Shown: positions 35,818-45,270, counted from the stretch's first letter. The stretch: DNA of 64,000 nt from Pseudoblastomonas marina (GCF_014641655.1 NZ_BMID01000001.1:2384427-2448426), one strand, 5' to 3'. Notes: generated by a model not told the origin, from the sequence alone. Numbers and translations: made by a program.

Positions 35818-37059
35818 ATGATGAACACACGCACCGCCTTCGTAGCCATCGGTCTGGCGGTGAACCTGTTCGTGCTGCTGCGCGGCGTGGTGTTCATGAC
35901 CGCGCTCGACTACGAGGCGCTCGGCCTGATCGCGCTGGTGCAATCGGTGATCCTGTTCACCGGCATGCTCCATTTCGGCCTGCTCAATGGCGGCTATCGC
36001 CTGTTGTGCCATGCCGGCCCCGCCTATCGCCAGCGGATCGTCAATCTCGCCTGGGCGCTGTTCGCGGCCATCGCGCTGGCCATCGCGCTGGCCGCTCTGG
36101 TCGCGCTCACGCAGGTCGATACAGCGCTGTTCCGCGCCGCCGCGCTGCTGACGGCAATCGGCGGCATCTGCACGCTGCTGCGCGCGTGGATGATCAACGA
36201 GATGGTGGCCGCGGGCCGGCTCAAGGCGATCAACATCGTCAACGCGATTTCGATCGCCGCTTCGCTCTCCGTGCTGCCATTCCTCGGCATCGATCCGCCG
36301 CTGATGGCGATCATCTCGATCGTGATCCAGCCGGTCCTCTTCGTCGCCGCCGCGCTGGCGGCGCGCGCGGTGCTGTGGCCGACAAAGCTCAAATACAACC
36401 GACGGCTGGCCCGCCTCGTCTTCCGGGCCGGCTTCATCCTTTTCCTGACCGGGCTATCGGTACAGCTGATCAACCAGATGGAGCGCTGGTATGTCGGCGG
36501 CGAGCTCGGCCTCGAACAGCTCGGCCGGCTCTATCTCGCCTTCCTGTTCCTGACCCTGTTCCAGATGACCCCCAACCTGCTCGAGCAGGTCTTCCTCCCG
36601 GGGATAGTGCGCGCCCGCAAGGCCGGAAACATCCCCGAAGTCCGCCGCGAGATGCGCAATCTGCTGCTGTTCAATCTCGGCTACGGGTTCGCCACGATCA
36701 TCGGCCTCGCGCTGCTGGCCGAGCCGATCCTCGCGTGGTTCCTGCCCAGCTACATCCCCGACCTGCGCTGGGTCTACTTGTTGGCCCCGGGGTTGATCGT
36801 GTTCGCGCTTTCAGGACCGTTCGCGATCGTGTTCAACGTGGTGATCGACTACACTTGGTACGTCGTGGCCTATGGCCTCGGGACACTCGCCACGGCGCTC
36901 GGCTTCGGGATCGCGCTCGCAACCGGTTACACGCTGGGGCTCGACCATGTCATCCTGCTGCGCGACGGGGTCTACCTCCTGATGGCGCTGGTGATCGGTT
37001 ACGGGTGGTGGAATCTGTCGGCGCGGCATCGCGAATTCCGCCCGCTGGTAAGGAGTTAG
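35818..37059 (+). CDS. Wzx-type polysaccharide flippase
   Basis: A 413-residue integral membrane protein with about 12-14 hydrophobic helices and few soluble parts, matching the MOP-superfamily oligosaccharide flippases. Short markers include GYRLLCHAGPAYRQRIVN, LINQMERWYVGGELG and QMTPNLLEQVFLPG. It would move lipid-linked repeat units across the inner membrane. The start is at 35818 or the next codon (ATGATG). It is followed by an acetyltransferase and a polymerase gene. Confidence 0.85.
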   Translation: MMNTRTAFVAIGLAVNLFVLLRGVVFMTALDYEALGLIALVQSVILFTGMLHFGLLNGGYRLLCHAGPAYRQRIVNLAWALFAAIALAIALAALVALTQVDTALFRAAALLTAIGGICTLLRAWMINEMVAAGRLKAINIVNAISIAASLSVLPFLGIDPPLMAIISIVIQPVLFVAAALAARAVLWPTKLKYNRRLARLVFRAGFILFLTGLSVQLINQMERWYVGGELGLEQLGRLYLAFLFLTLFQMTPNLLEQVFLPGIVRARKAGNIPEVRREMRNLLLFNLGYGFATIIGLALLAEPILAWFLPSYIPDLRWVYLLAPGLIVFALSGPFAIVFNVVIDYTWYVVAYGLGTLATALGFGIALATGYTLGLDHVILLRDGVYLLMALVIGYGWWNLSARHREFRPLVRS

Positions 37060-37126
37060 GCGCAGGCTCCTTGCCGCCCTCGCGGCCACGGTGTAGGCGC
37101 GGTGCGCATCCAGACACGGGCCGGCC

Positions 37127-37720
37127 ATGCTCCACTTCCGCATTCGCGATTACCTTTCGATCCTGTTCTATCGCCTGCTCGCGCCGTTCTTCGGGCAGAT
37201 GGGCAAGCGCGTGCGGATCGTGCGGCCGCTACGGATCTACGGCGCGCGTTATTGCGAATTCGCCGACGATTCGGTGCTCCAGTACGGTGCCTATCTCGCC
37301 GTGCTGAAAGAGTTCGACCACGCCCCGCTGCTCAAGGTCGGGGCGCGGACGATGATCGGCAACCATGCGCATATCGTGGTCACCAGGCGGGTCGAATTCG
37401 GAGCTGGCGTGCTGACCGCCGACCGCCTGTTCGTGTCCGACAATCGCCACACATTCGAAGATCCCTCGATCCCGATCCGCGACCAGGGCCTGACCCAACT
37501 GGCCGAAGTCCGGATCGGCGACGGCTCCTGGATCGGCGAGAATGTCTGCATTTCGGGGGCCTCGATCGGAAGTCATTGCGTAATCGCGGCCAACAGCGTC
37601 GTCACCAGCGACATTCCCGACCGCTGCATTGCGGCCGGCGCGCCGGCGCGGATCGTCAAACGCTATTGCGAGCGCCGCGAGGGCTGGTATCGCACCGGTC
37701 CGGACGGGGAGTTTGCCTGA
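37127..37720 (+). CDS. WbbJ-like hexapeptide acetyltransferase
   Basis: A 197-residue sugar O-acetyltransferase of the left-handed beta-helix type. Hexapeptide repeats run from GARTMIGNHAHIVVTRRVEFGAG to GDGSWIGENVCISGASIGSHCVIAANSVV. The family loop SDNRHTFEDPSIPI contains the acceptor-site histidine. The C-terminal GAPARIVKRY is typical. It sits between the flippase and polymerase genes and would acetylate a sugar of the repeat unit. Confidence 0.88.
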   Translation: MLHFRIRDYLSILFYRLLAPFFGQMGKRVRIVRPLRIYGARYCEFADDSVLQYGAYLAVLKEFDHAPLLKVGARTMIGNHAHIVVTRRVEFGAGVLTADRLFVSDNRHTFEDPSIPIRDQGLTQLAEVRIGDGSWIGENVCISGASIGSHCVIAANSVVTSDIPDRCIAAGAPARIVKRYCERREGWYRTGPDGEFA

Positions 37721-37721
37721 A

Positions 37722-38996
37722 ATGGACACGAGGATCGACACGGCAAGAAGGGGCCTGCTGCGCAATGCGCTGGTGCGCCAGCGGCTGCGTCAGATCGCGC
37801 TGTTCGCCGGGATTCTCATCTCCGGCGGGCTCCTTTCGATCCCGCGGCTGCCGCTGCTCGCCATCGTGGTGCTGATCTGTTTCGCGCTGCGCAACCCGTT
37901 GCAGATCCTCAAGGTCGAATGGGTCGGCATCTGGATGCTTCTCGCCGCGACCGTGGCGGTGGCACTGATCGGCGGCGAATCCTTCCAGCTGGTCGCTCTC
38001 GCGACGCGACTGGCGAACTTCCTCGCCGGCGCGGCGCTGCTCCTGCTTTATGTCGATCGCAAGCCCGGCACCCTCTCGGCGGACCTTTATCCGCTGCTGA
38101 AGCTGATGGCCTACCAGGCCGTCCTGACCCCGATCGTCTACCTCGCCATCCCGCAGTTCTTCGTCTCGTTCCGGGTCCAGGACGCGATTTACGAGACCTT
38201 TCTTTACGTCTTCACCTTCCATGAATTCGTCGCCAATGCGACCTTCTTCAAACGACCCGACGGCTTCTTCTTCGAGCCCGGCGTGTTCCAGATCTACCTC
38301 AATATCTTCCTGTTCATCTGCCTGTTCCTGCGGCGTTTCTCGGCCTTCGATATCGGGCTCGCAACGCTGGCCGTCATCGCGACCCAGTCGACCACCGGCG
38401 CGGTGATCCTGATCCTCCAGTATGGGGTGGTCTATCTGCGCTGGCTGAAGGAAAGCCGCGGTGCCCAGCAGTTCGGCCTGTTCCTGATCGGCCCGGTCCT
38501 GCTGCTGCCGCTGGCCGCCTACACGACCTACAATGTCGGGGAAAAGTTCTACGGCGAGTTCAGCGGCTCGGCCGAGGCACGCGAATTCGACCTGCGGACC
38601 GGCTTGAGCGTGGTGATGGAAAAACCGCTGACCGGGATCGGGTTCGATTACGATAGGTATTTCGACGTCGCCAATCGGGTCGGGTATCGCGAAGCCGAGC
38701 TTTCGGTCGACAACATTACCGATCGCGCCAATTCGAACGGCATCGTCACCCTGCTGTACAGCGTCGGCATCCCGATCAGTCTGATCTTCTTCTGGGGCGC
38801 CTACAGGCAAAGGCTGTTCCGACCTCGATGGCTGTTCGCCGCGCTGATCTTCCTGTCGCTCTCGGCCGAGGCACTGTTTCTCTCACCTTTCTTCCTCATG
38901 CTGGTCTTCAGCGGGCTGCTGCTCAACCCAAGGCGGAGCGCCTCCTTCGGCGAACGGCGTGACGCACCGCGTTCGCGCAAGATGCAGGCCGCCTGA
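37722..38996 (+). CDS. Wzy-like polysaccharide polymerase / O-antigen ligase-type membrane protein
   Basis: A 424-residue protein with about ten membrane helices and one larger loop at about residues 135-190 (FVSFRVQDAIYETFLYVFTFHEF, FFKRPDGFFFEPGVFQIYL). The arginine-rich short loops and the PLTGIGFDYDRYF segment fit Wzy polymerases, which differ greatly in sequence. Its place next to the flippase supports this role. A second candidate at 47280 looks more like a WaaL/ExoQ-type protein. Confidence 0.75.
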   Translation: MDTRIDTARRGLLRNALVRQRLRQIALFAGILISGGLLSIPRLPLLAIVVLICFALRNPLQILKVEWVGIWMLLAATVAVALIGGESFQLVALATRLANFLAGAALLLLYVDRKPGTLSADLYPLLKLMAYQAVLTPIVYLAIPQFFVSFRVQDAIYETFLYVFTFHEFVANATFFKRPDGFFFEPGVFQIYLNIFLFICLFLRRFSAFDIGLATLAVIATQSTTGAVILILQYGVVYLRWLKESRGAQQFGLFLIGPVLLLPLAAYTTYNVGEKFYGEFSGSAEAREFDLRTGLSVVMEKPLTGIGFDYDRYFDVANRVGYREAELSVDNITDRANSNGIVTLLYSVGIPISLIFFWGAYRQRLFRPRWLFAALIFLSLSAEALFLSPFFLMLVFSGLLLNPRRSASFGERRDAPRSRKMQAA

Positions 38997-39003
38997 TCCC
39001 CGC

Positions 39004-39963
39004 ATGGCTCGCATCCTGTTCATCGGCATCGATTTCCATTCCTATCCGCGCGAGATCCGTGCGGCGGGCGAGCGACTGGGCCATACGGTGGATTTCCACC
39101 CGCTCGAGGATCGCAGCTTCGCCGCCAAGACGGCGAAGAAACTCGCCGGCGGGATCTATCGCAAGCAGCTCGACGCCTATCACCGCCGCATCGTCGAGCA
39201 GAGCGCGGGCAAGGATTACGACGTCGTCCTGTTCATCCAGGTCCACCACATGGCGCCCGAAACCGTCCAGCGCCTGCGCGAACTGCACCCCTCCGCGCGC
39301 TTCGTGCTCTACAATTGGGATTCGCTGACCACCCACGATTTCACCCCGTGGCTCCCTTTCTTCGATCACGCCGCGACCTTCGACCCGGAGGACGCCGAGG
39401 CGCTGGGGATCGCCTACCTGCCGCTGTTCGCGATCCCGACCTTCTTCGAGATCGACCGCGATCGGCCCAAGGATTTCGATCTCTATTTCGTCGGGGCGAT
39501 CGGTACGCTGCATCGCTTCGACGCGCTCGCGCGGCTCCACGCCTTCGCCGAACAGCACGGTCTCGCCACCCATTTCCACCTGGTCTGCAGCCCGGTGATG
39601 CGCGCGACCTTGCTGCGCAAGCGCAAGCCGATTCCGGGACTGACGGGCAAGGGGATCGGATTCGACAGTGTCATCGACCTGCTCGAGCGTTCGCGCGGGA
39701 CCTTCGATTTCGCCAATCACCGGCAGTCGGGCTATACGATGCGGGTGATCGAAAACATGTGCGCCGAACGCAAGATCGTGACCGAGAACCGCCGGATCCT
39801 CGACGAACCCTTCTACCGCGAGGACCGGTTCCACGTGGTCGACGGGCACGATTTCTCGGGTGTCCCGGAATTCCTCGCGCGGCCGATCGAATCGATCCTC
39901 GACACCAGCCAGTTCTCGATCGACAACTGGTTGCGCCAACTGGTCGAACCGCAGGGAGCGTGA
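39004..39963 (+). CDS. Probable glycosyltransferase, CgeB-like GT-B
   Basis: A 319-residue protein with a GT-B-type layout: LFIGIDFHSYPREIRAAGERLGHTV as the first Rossmann strand-helix, FVLYNWDSLTTHDF, DHAATFDPEDAEALG, DLYFVGAIGTLHRF, and a C-terminal domain with RVIENMCAERKIVTENRRI. This order is seen in the CgeB-like spore-maturation/glycosyltransferase family. It ends in a GTGA overlap with an acyltransferase gene. Donor and acceptor are unknown. Confidence 0.75.
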   Translation: MARILFIGIDFHSYPREIRAAGERLGHTVDFHPLEDRSFAAKTAKKLAGGIYRKQLDAYHRRIVEQSAGKDYDVVLFIQVHHMAPETVQRLRELHPSARFVLYNWDSLTTHDFTPWLPFFDHAATFDPEDAEALGIAYLPLFAIPTFFEIDRDRPKDFDLYFVGAIGTLHRFDALARLHAFAEQHGLATHFHLVCSPVMRATLLRKRKPIPGLTGKGIGFDSVIDLLERSRGTFDFANHRQSGYTMRVIENMCAERKIVTENRRILDEPFYREDRFHVVDGHDFSGVPEFLARPIESILDTSQFSIDNWLRQLVEPQGA

Positions 39964-40409
39964 GCGTGAGCGAAGAAACCAAAGGCCTGCGGCAGAGCAT
40001 CGCCAAGGCGGTCCAGCGACTGCGCTGGTACCGCTACAAGCTCGCCGGATACGACATCCACCCGACCTGCGAAATCGAGCGCGGGCTCAATCTCGATCGC
40101 TATTTCCCGCAGGGCATCCATGTCGGCGCGCACACCATCCTGACCTCGCGTGTGACGATCCTCAGCCACAAGCTGGTCCCCAAGAAGAGCCTGGGCCGCT
40201 ACGACGGCGAGAAGGTGCACACCCATATCGGCGAATGGTGCGTGATCGGGATCGGCGCGGTGATCATGGGCGGGGTGCGGATCGGCGACCAGTGCGTGAT
40301 CGGTTCGGGCGCGGTGATCACGAAGGACGTGCCGTCGAACACGATCATGGCCGGCAATCCCGCGCGGGTCGTGCGCGAGGGGATCGAAATGGAAGACCTC
40401 AAGCTTTAG
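39960..40409 (+). CDS. Serine-acetyltransferase-like hexapeptide acyltransferase
   Basis: A 149-residue short left-handed beta-helix protein: YDIHPTCEIERGLNLDRYFPQGIHVGAHTIL, GEWCVIGIGAVIMGGVRIGDQCVIGSGAVITKDV, then NTIMAGNPARVVRE. This is the layout of sugar O-acetyltransferases found in polysaccharide loci. It starts with GTG at 39960, overlapping the previous stop. A terminator-like hairpin with a T-run follows at 40421-40474, so it may close the transcription unit that began near pseB. Confidence 0.84.
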   Translation: MSVSEETKGLRQSIAKAVQRLRWYRYKLAGYDIHPTCEIERGLNLDRYFPQGIHVGAHTILTSRVTILSHKLVPKKSLGRYDGEKVHTHIGEWCVIGIGAVIMGGVRIGDQCVIGSGAVITKDVPSNTIMAGNPARVVREGIEMEDLKL

Positions 40410-40420
40410 CCCGATACCGC

Positions 40421-40474
40421 CTCGCAGGTTGATTATCGGTTCGACATTGCTAAGCGGCTTGCGAGAGTTTTTTT
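40421..40474 (+). terminator. Possible Rho-independent terminator
   Basis: CTCGCAGG (40421-40428) can pair with CTTGCGAG (40458-40465) as an 8-bp stem with one G-T wobble, with a loop of about 29 bases. A run of seven T follows (40468-40474). The large loop makes it weaker than a classic terminator, but its place between an operon end and the next unit is right. Confidence 0.42.
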
Positions 40475-40567
40475 AACCGTATTTCCCGCAAGGCCCTGAA
40501 CTTCACGAGCGATTGGATGACGCCGTCGCGTGGGGTCTATGCGAGCAAGAGAATGAGGACATTAGCC

Positions 40568-41545
40568 ATGCAGAAGACCGCCCTTGTTTGCGGTGCCGGG
40601 GGATTCATCGGCGGCCATCTCGTCAAGCGCCTGAAGAGCGAAGGCTTCTGGGTGCGCGGGGTCGACCTCAAGTTCCACGAACACGCCGAAACCGAGGCCG
40701 ACGATTTCGCCATCGGCGACCTGCGCGACCAGCGCTTCGTGCGCGAAGTGGTCGACCAACGTTTCGACGAGGTCTACCAGCTCGCCGCCGACATGGGCGG
40801 TGCCGGCTACATCTTCACCGGCGAAAACGACGCCGACATCATGCACAATTCGGCGACGATCAACCTCAACGTGCTCGACGCCTGCCACAAGCGGAACATC
40901 AAGCGGGTGTTCTATTCCTCGTCGGCCTGCATGTACCCCGAACACAACCAGCTCGATCCCGACAATCCGAACTGCGTCGAGGATTCGGCCTATCCCGCCA
41001 ATCCCGACAGCGAATACGGCTGGGAAAAGCTGTTCTCCGAACGACTCTACCTCGCCTACAACCGCAATTACGGGATGGAATGCCGGGTCGCGCGCTATCA
41101 CAACATCTTCGGCCCGCTCGGCACCTGGCAGGGCGGCAAGGAAAAGGCCCCGGCCGCAATGTGCCGCAAGGTCGCCGAAGCGCACGACGGCGGCTCGATC
41201 GAGGTCTGGGGCGACGGCAAGCAGACCCGCTCCTTCCTCTATATCGACGAATGCATCGAGGGCACGACCAAGCTCCTGCGCTCCGATTTCGCGGGTCCGG
41301 TCAATATCGGCTCGGACGAGATGATCACGATCAACGGCCTCGCCGAAATGGTGATCGACATCGCCGACAAGGACGTCTCGGTGCACAATATCCCGGGTCC
41401 GCTCGGCGTGCGCGGACGCAATTCGGACAACAACCTGATCAAGGAAAAGCTCGGCTGGGCGCCGTCTCAGACCCTGCGCGAAGGCATGGAAAAGACCTAT
41501 GCCTGGATCGCGACCGAAGCGAAGAAGCGCGACAACCAGAAATAA
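40568..41545 (+). CDS. GDP-mannose 3,5-epimerase-like SDR
   Basis: A 325-residue extended SDR. The NAD motif is CGAGGFIGGHLVKRLK, with AADMGGAGYIFTGENDADIMHNS and SSSACMYPEHNQ, both close to the plant and bacterial GDP-mannose 3',5'-epimerases. YGWEK gives the catalytic YxxxK. That enzyme makes GDP-L-galactose or GDP-L-gulose from GDP-mannose. The gene follows a 158-base gap with a terminator-like hairpin, so it probably begins a new transcription unit. An in-frame upstream ATG (40517) is not favoured, because MQKTALVCGAGG is the natural start. Confidence 0.85.
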   Translation: MQKTALVCGAGGFIGGHLVKRLKSEGFWVRGVDLKFHEHAETEADDFAIGDLRDQRFVREVVDQRFDEVYQLAADMGGAGYIFTGENDADIMHNSATINLNVLDACHKRNIKRVFYSSSACMYPEHNQLDPDNPNCVEDSAYPANPDSEYGWEKLFSERLYLAYNRNYGMECRVARYHNIFGPLGTWQGGKEKAPAAMCRKVAEAHDGGSIEVWGDGKQTRSFLYIDECIEGTTKLLRSDFAGPVNIGSDEMITINGLAEMVIDIADKDVSVHNIPGPLGVRGRNSDNNLIKEKLGWAPSQTLREGMEKTYAWIATEAKKRDNQK

Positions 41546-41583
41546 TCCCGCAATTCTCGAGAAGGCTGGGCTAGGATCGAGCG

Positions 41584-42315
41584 ATGAGTGCGAAGAAGAA
41601 ACTGCTCGGGCTGGCCAACAGCCTGATCGCGCCGACCGGTGTGCAATTGTATCGCAAGGGCGTCGACATGGAGTCGGTGCTGCGACAGGTCGCGGGCTGG
41701 GACCACGGCATCAATTCGGTGATCGACCTCGGCGCGGCGAAAGGCGACTGGAGCCGGATGGCGCTGAAGCTCTTCCCGAACGCGCGGATCGTCGGCGTCG
41801 ACCCGCTCGACGAGCGGCGGCCCTATCTCGATCGGCTCAAGGCCTCGAACCCGCGCTTCGATTACGTCCAGGCGGTCGCCGGCAAGGACGATGGCGGCAC
41901 GGTCGAGCTGGCGGTCACCCCCGATCTCGACGGCAGCACGATCCACGGCAGCGAAGGCGAAATGCGTACCGTGCCGGTGCATTCGGTCGATGCCGTGGTG
42001 GAAATGAAAGGGCTCGAGGGCCCGTTCTTCATGAAGTTCGACACGCACGGTTTCGAGAAACCGATCCTCGAAAGCGCGGAAAAGACGCTCGCGCAGACCA
42101 AGTACATCGTGATGGAAGCCTACAATTTCCGCCACTCGCCCGACACGCTGCTGTTCCACGAGATGATCGCCTTTATGGAAGAGCGCGGGTTCCGCGTCAG
42201 CCACCTGGTCGACATCCTCAACCGTCCGACCGACGGGGCGCTGTGGCAGATCGACCTGTTCTTTGCGCGCCACGACGATCCGATCTTCAACAGCGATTCC
42301 TATCGCCATGGCTGA
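41584..42315 (+). CDS. FkbM family methyltransferase
   Basis: A 243-residue SAM-dependent methyltransferase. SVIDLGAAKGDWSRMALKLFPNARIVGVDPL is the SAM-binding motif region, and MKFDTHGFEKPILESA is the FkbM signature. FkbM enzymes O-methylate sugars and polyketides, so it probably methylates a sugar of the repeat unit. It overlaps the next gene by 8 bases (ATGGCTGA). Confidence 0.9.
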   Translation: MSAKKKLLGLANSLIAPTGVQLYRKGVDMESVLRQVAGWDHGINSVIDLGAAKGDWSRMALKLFPNARIVGVDPLDERRPYLDRLKASNPRFDYVQAVAGKDDGGTVELAVTPDLDGSTIHGSEGEMRTVPVHSVDAVVEMKGLEGPFFMKFDTHGFEKPILESAEKTLAQTKYIVMEAYNFRHSPDTLLFHEMIAFMEERGFRVSHLVDILNRPTDGALWQIDLFFARHDDPIFNSDSYRHG

Positions 42316-43114
42316 TGTCGAGCCCGCGACCACATCGGGCGCGAAACCCGACCGCGCGAGCCCCGACCAGTGCGTCGAGGCGATGGGCTATGCGGTCTAC
42401 AACGAAGACCTGGCGCTGATCCCGCTGCGCCGCCCGTGCTCGACGATCCAGACGATCAGCCCGATCAGCTACGGCAACGCCACCCGCGACGAGACCTATC
42501 GCGACGCGATGCAGCAGGCCGATTACCTATGCCTCGACGGGGTCTATTTCGGCCTCGCCAGCGTGGTGCTCGACGGCAAGACGATGAAGCCCAATCAGGG
42601 GCCGGACATCTTCTATCACTTCATGGAGCGGCTGCAGGCGAAGAAGGGCCGCGTGTTCTTCCTCGGCGCTTCGCCCGCGACGCTGAAGAAGATGGAAGAA
42701 CGCACCCACCGTGACTATCCCGATATCGAAGTCGGCAGTTATTCGCCGCCCTTCAAGCCCGAATTCACCGACGAAGACAACGACGCGATGATCGCGGCGG
42801 TCAACGCGTTCAAGCCCGACGTCGTGTTCCTCGGCATGACCGCGCCCAAGCAGGAAAAATGGGGCTATCTCCACCGCGACCGGCTCGATGCGAGCATCGT
42901 CGCCGCAGTCGGCGGGGTGTTCGACTGGTATGCGGGCAACCGCAAGGAGATCCACTGGTTCTGGTGGAAGATCTACATGGCCTGGCTGATCCGCACGATC
43001 GACCGGCCCGAGCTGCTCAAGCGCTATCCGCAGATCGCCAAGTTCTTCTGGCACCTGATGCTGGCACGGGTCGGGATCAAAAAACACCCGGACCCGAACC
43101 CCAATCGGGGCTGA
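42308..43114 (+). CDS. WecG/TagA/CpsF family glycosyltransferase
   Basis: A 268-residue GT26-type transferase. Family motifs are ADYLCLDGVYFGLAS, FFLGASPATLKKMEERT, VVFLGMTAPKQEKW and AAVGGVFDWYAGNRKE. WecG uses UDP-ManNAcA and TagA uses UDP-ManNAc. The wecB and wecC homologues further downstream make UDP-ManNAcA, so this transferase may use it; that link is inferred. The C-terminal amphipathic helices (WWKIYMAWLIRTIDRPELL) probably touch the membrane. Confidence 0.91.
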   Translation: MADVEPATTSGAKPDRASPDQCVEAMGYAVYNEDLALIPLRRPCSTIQTISPISYGNATRDETYRDAMQQADYLCLDGVYFGLASVVLDGKTMKPNQGPDIFYHFMERLQAKKGRVFFLGASPATLKKMEERTHRDYPDIEVGSYSPPFKPEFTDEDNDAMIAAVNAFKPDVVFLGMTAPKQEKWGYLHRDRLDASIVAAVGGVFDWYAGNRKEIHWFWWKIYMAWLIRTIDRPELLKRYPQIAKFFWHLMLARVGIKKHPDPNPNRG

Positions 43115-43121
43115 GCCGCGC

Positions 43122-44093
43122 ATGGCGCTGGGTGAGCCTTACGACCTGACCGGCAAGCGAATTTTCGTCGCCGGGCATCGCGGGCTCGTCGGATCGGCCA
43201 TCGTTCGGCGACTCGCGCGCGAAGACTGCGTAATCCTGACCGCCGGTCGCGAAACGCTCGACCTGACCGACCAGGCTGCGGTGCGCGACTGGTTCGCCGC
43301 CGAGCGACCCGATGCGGTGTTCCTCGCGGCGGCAAAGGTCGGCGGCATCGGCGCGCATGGACAGGCCCCGGTCGATTTCCTCCACGACAACCTCCTGATC
43401 GAGGCCAACGTGATGGAGGCGGCGCACCGCGCTGACGTGGAAAAGCTGCTCTTCCTCGGCTCGTCATGCATCTACCCCAAGCATGCCGACCAGCCGATCT
43501 CCGAAGACGCGCTGCTGACCGCCCCGCTCGACCCGATCCACGAAGGCTATGCCATCGCCAAGATCGCGGGGCTCAAGCTGGCGCAGGCCTATCGCGCGCA
43601 GCACGGGCGCGATTTCATCTCCGCCATGCCGACCAATCTCTACGGCCCGGGCGACAATTTCTCGCTGCAATCGAGCCACGTCCTGCCCGCGCTGATCCGC
43701 AAGGCGCACGAGGCAAAGCTGGCCGGGGACGAGACGATGGAAATCTGGGGCACCGGCTCGGCGCTGCGCGAATTCCTGCATGTCGACGACCTCGCCGACG
43801 CCTGCGTGTTCCTGATGCGCGACTACTCGGACGATGGTCACATCAATGTGGGCTTCGGTGAAGACATCTCGATCCTCGAGCTGGTGAAGCTTGTGAACGA
43901 GGTGGTCGGCTTCGAGGGCGCAATCGTCCACGACCGCTCGAAGCCCGACGGCACGCCGAAGAAGCTGATGGACAGCAGCCGCCTGCACGCCCTTGGCTGG
44001 CGACCGTCATACGGGTTGCGCGAAGGTATCGCGCAGACCTATGCCTGGCTGGAAGAGGCGATCGCGGCGGGCGATATTCGCGGGCTCGAATGA
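43122..44093 (+). CDS. fcl: GDP-L-fucose synthase
   Basis: A 323-residue SDR epimerase-reductase that converts GDP-4-keto-6-deoxymannose into GDP-L-fucose. It has VAGHRGLVGSAIVRRL, AAKVGGIGAHG, SSCIYPKHA, YAIAK as the YxxxK site, and PTNLYGPGDNF. Gmd, which makes its substrate, is not in the window and must be encoded elsewhere, or the enzyme acts on another GDP-sugar. The gene lies 7 bases after the WecG-type transferase. Confidence 0.93.
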   Translation: MALGEPYDLTGKRIFVAGHRGLVGSAIVRRLAREDCVILTAGRETLDLTDQAAVRDWFAAERPDAVFLAAAKVGGIGAHGQAPVDFLHDNLLIEANVMEAAHRADVEKLLFLGSSCIYPKHADQPISEDALLTAPLDPIHEGYAIAKIAGLKLAQAYRAQHGRDFISAMPTNLYGPGDNFSLQSSHVLPALIRKAHEAKLAGDETMEIWGTGSALREFLHVDDLADACVFLMRDYSDDGHINVGFGEDISILELVKLVNEVVGFEGAIVHDRSKPDGTPKKLMDSSRLHALGWRPSYGLREGIAQTYAWLEEAIAAGDIRGLE

Positions 44094-44141
44094 GCCTGCT
44101 GCGAGGTGCAACGAACCGCGGGCGACTTGCCCTTCAACGGT

Positions 44142-44169
44142 TTGACTTGACCATTCGAGCGACTAGAAG
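44142..44169 (+). promoter_or_regulatory. Possible sigma-70 promoter before the third Gfo/Idh gene
   Basis: TTGACT (44142-44147), a 16-base spacer and TAGAAG (44164-44169) lie in a 133-base gap, about 60 bases before the ATG at 44227. The -35 box matches 5 of 6 consensus bases, the -10 box fewer. Confidence 0.35.
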
Positions 44170-44226
44170 GCGCGCCATTCCCCGCCGGGGCTGACCGGCG
44201 CTCGAACAGACGACCGGATACGTTTC

Positions 44227-45270
44227 ATGACCACTGATCTGAAGCTCGGCATTATCGGTGCCGGGCGCATGGGGATCACCCATTTCTCGATCGCCAATGC
44301 GCACGACCACGCCGAGGTGACCGGCGTCGCCGATCCGTCGAAACTCGTCACCACCATGATGGGCAAGTATACCGGCGTCGGCACCTACAAGGATTACAAG
44401 GGCCTGCTTAAGGGTGAGGAGCTCGATGCGGTGCTCGTCTGCACCCCGCCCGCCCACAACCCCGAGATCCTCGACGCGGTGCTCGAACGGCGGCTGCATG
44501 CCTTCGTCGAGAAGCCGTTCATGCTCAAATCCTCCGATGGCGAACGTTTCGCCGCCGGGTTCGACGCGGCGGGCCTCGTCAACCAGGTCGGTTACGTCAA
44601 TCGCTGGAACGACATGTTCACCAAGGCGAAGGCGTTCGTCGACGAGGGCCTGATCGGCGAACCGCTGCGCTTCCGCAGCGAGATGTTCAGCGGCACGATC
44701 GTGCGCGACGTGGGCGAGGCCGGCTGGCGCGCGACGCATGCCAATGGCGGCGGCGCGGTCTACGAGATGGCGAGCCACGCGATCGACCTGATCGCCTATT
44801 TCTTCGGCGCGCCGGACAGCGTCGGCGGCACCACGCTGTCGAAAGTCTATTCGAAGCAGGTCGAGGATATCGTCGCCTCGAACCTGTTCTACGACCACGG
44901 GCTGACCGGCTCGATCTACGTCAACTGGTCCGATGCCAGCTTCCGCAAGCCGACCAACAAGTTCGAGGTCTTCGGCAAGAAGGGCAAGATCCAGGTCGAC
45001 CAGCACGGGATGAAGATCTTCCTCGCCGAAGCGAACGAAGCGCACGGCTTCAAGCAGGGCTGGAACCAGCTCTACATCACCGACGTGTTCTCGAGCGTGC
45101 CGTTCTACGTCCGCGGGATCGAATACACCGCGCAGCTGTTCGATTTCGTCGCCTCGATCAGGGAGGGCAAGCCCGTGCGCTGCACCTTCGCCGATGCGAC
45201 CGCCGATCTGCGCGTGATGGAGCAATTGTTCGCCGACGATGCGGCGCGCGCAGCGGGAGACGCGGCATGA
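44227..45270 (+). CDS. Gfo/Idh/MocA family oxidoreductase (third of three)
   Basis: A 347-residue NAD(P)-dependent oxidoreductase. The Rossmann start is LGIIGAGRMGITHFSIAN, the family lysine lies in AFVEKPFMLKSSDG, and the catalytic-domain segment is GGGAVYEMASHAIDLIAYF. It overlaps the following aldo-keto-reductase-like gene as ATGA, so the two probably act together. The substrate sugar is unknown. Confidence 0.88.
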   Translation: MTTDLKLGIIGAGRMGITHFSIANAHDHAEVTGVADPSKLVTTMMGKYTGVGTYKDYKGLLKGEELDAVLVCTPPAHNPEILDAVLERRLHAFVEKPFMLKSSDGERFAAGFDAAGLVNQVGYVNRWNDMFTKAKAFVDEGLIGEPLRFRSEMFSGTIVRDVGEAGWRATHANGGGAVYEMASHAIDLIAYFFGAPDSVGGTTLSKVYSKQVEDIVASNLFYDHGLTGSIYVNWSDASFRKPTNKFEVFGKKGKIQVDQHGMKIFLAEANEAHGFKQGWNQLYITDVFSSVPFYVRGIEYTAQLFDFVASIREGKPVRCTFADATADLRVMEQLFADDAARAAGDAA

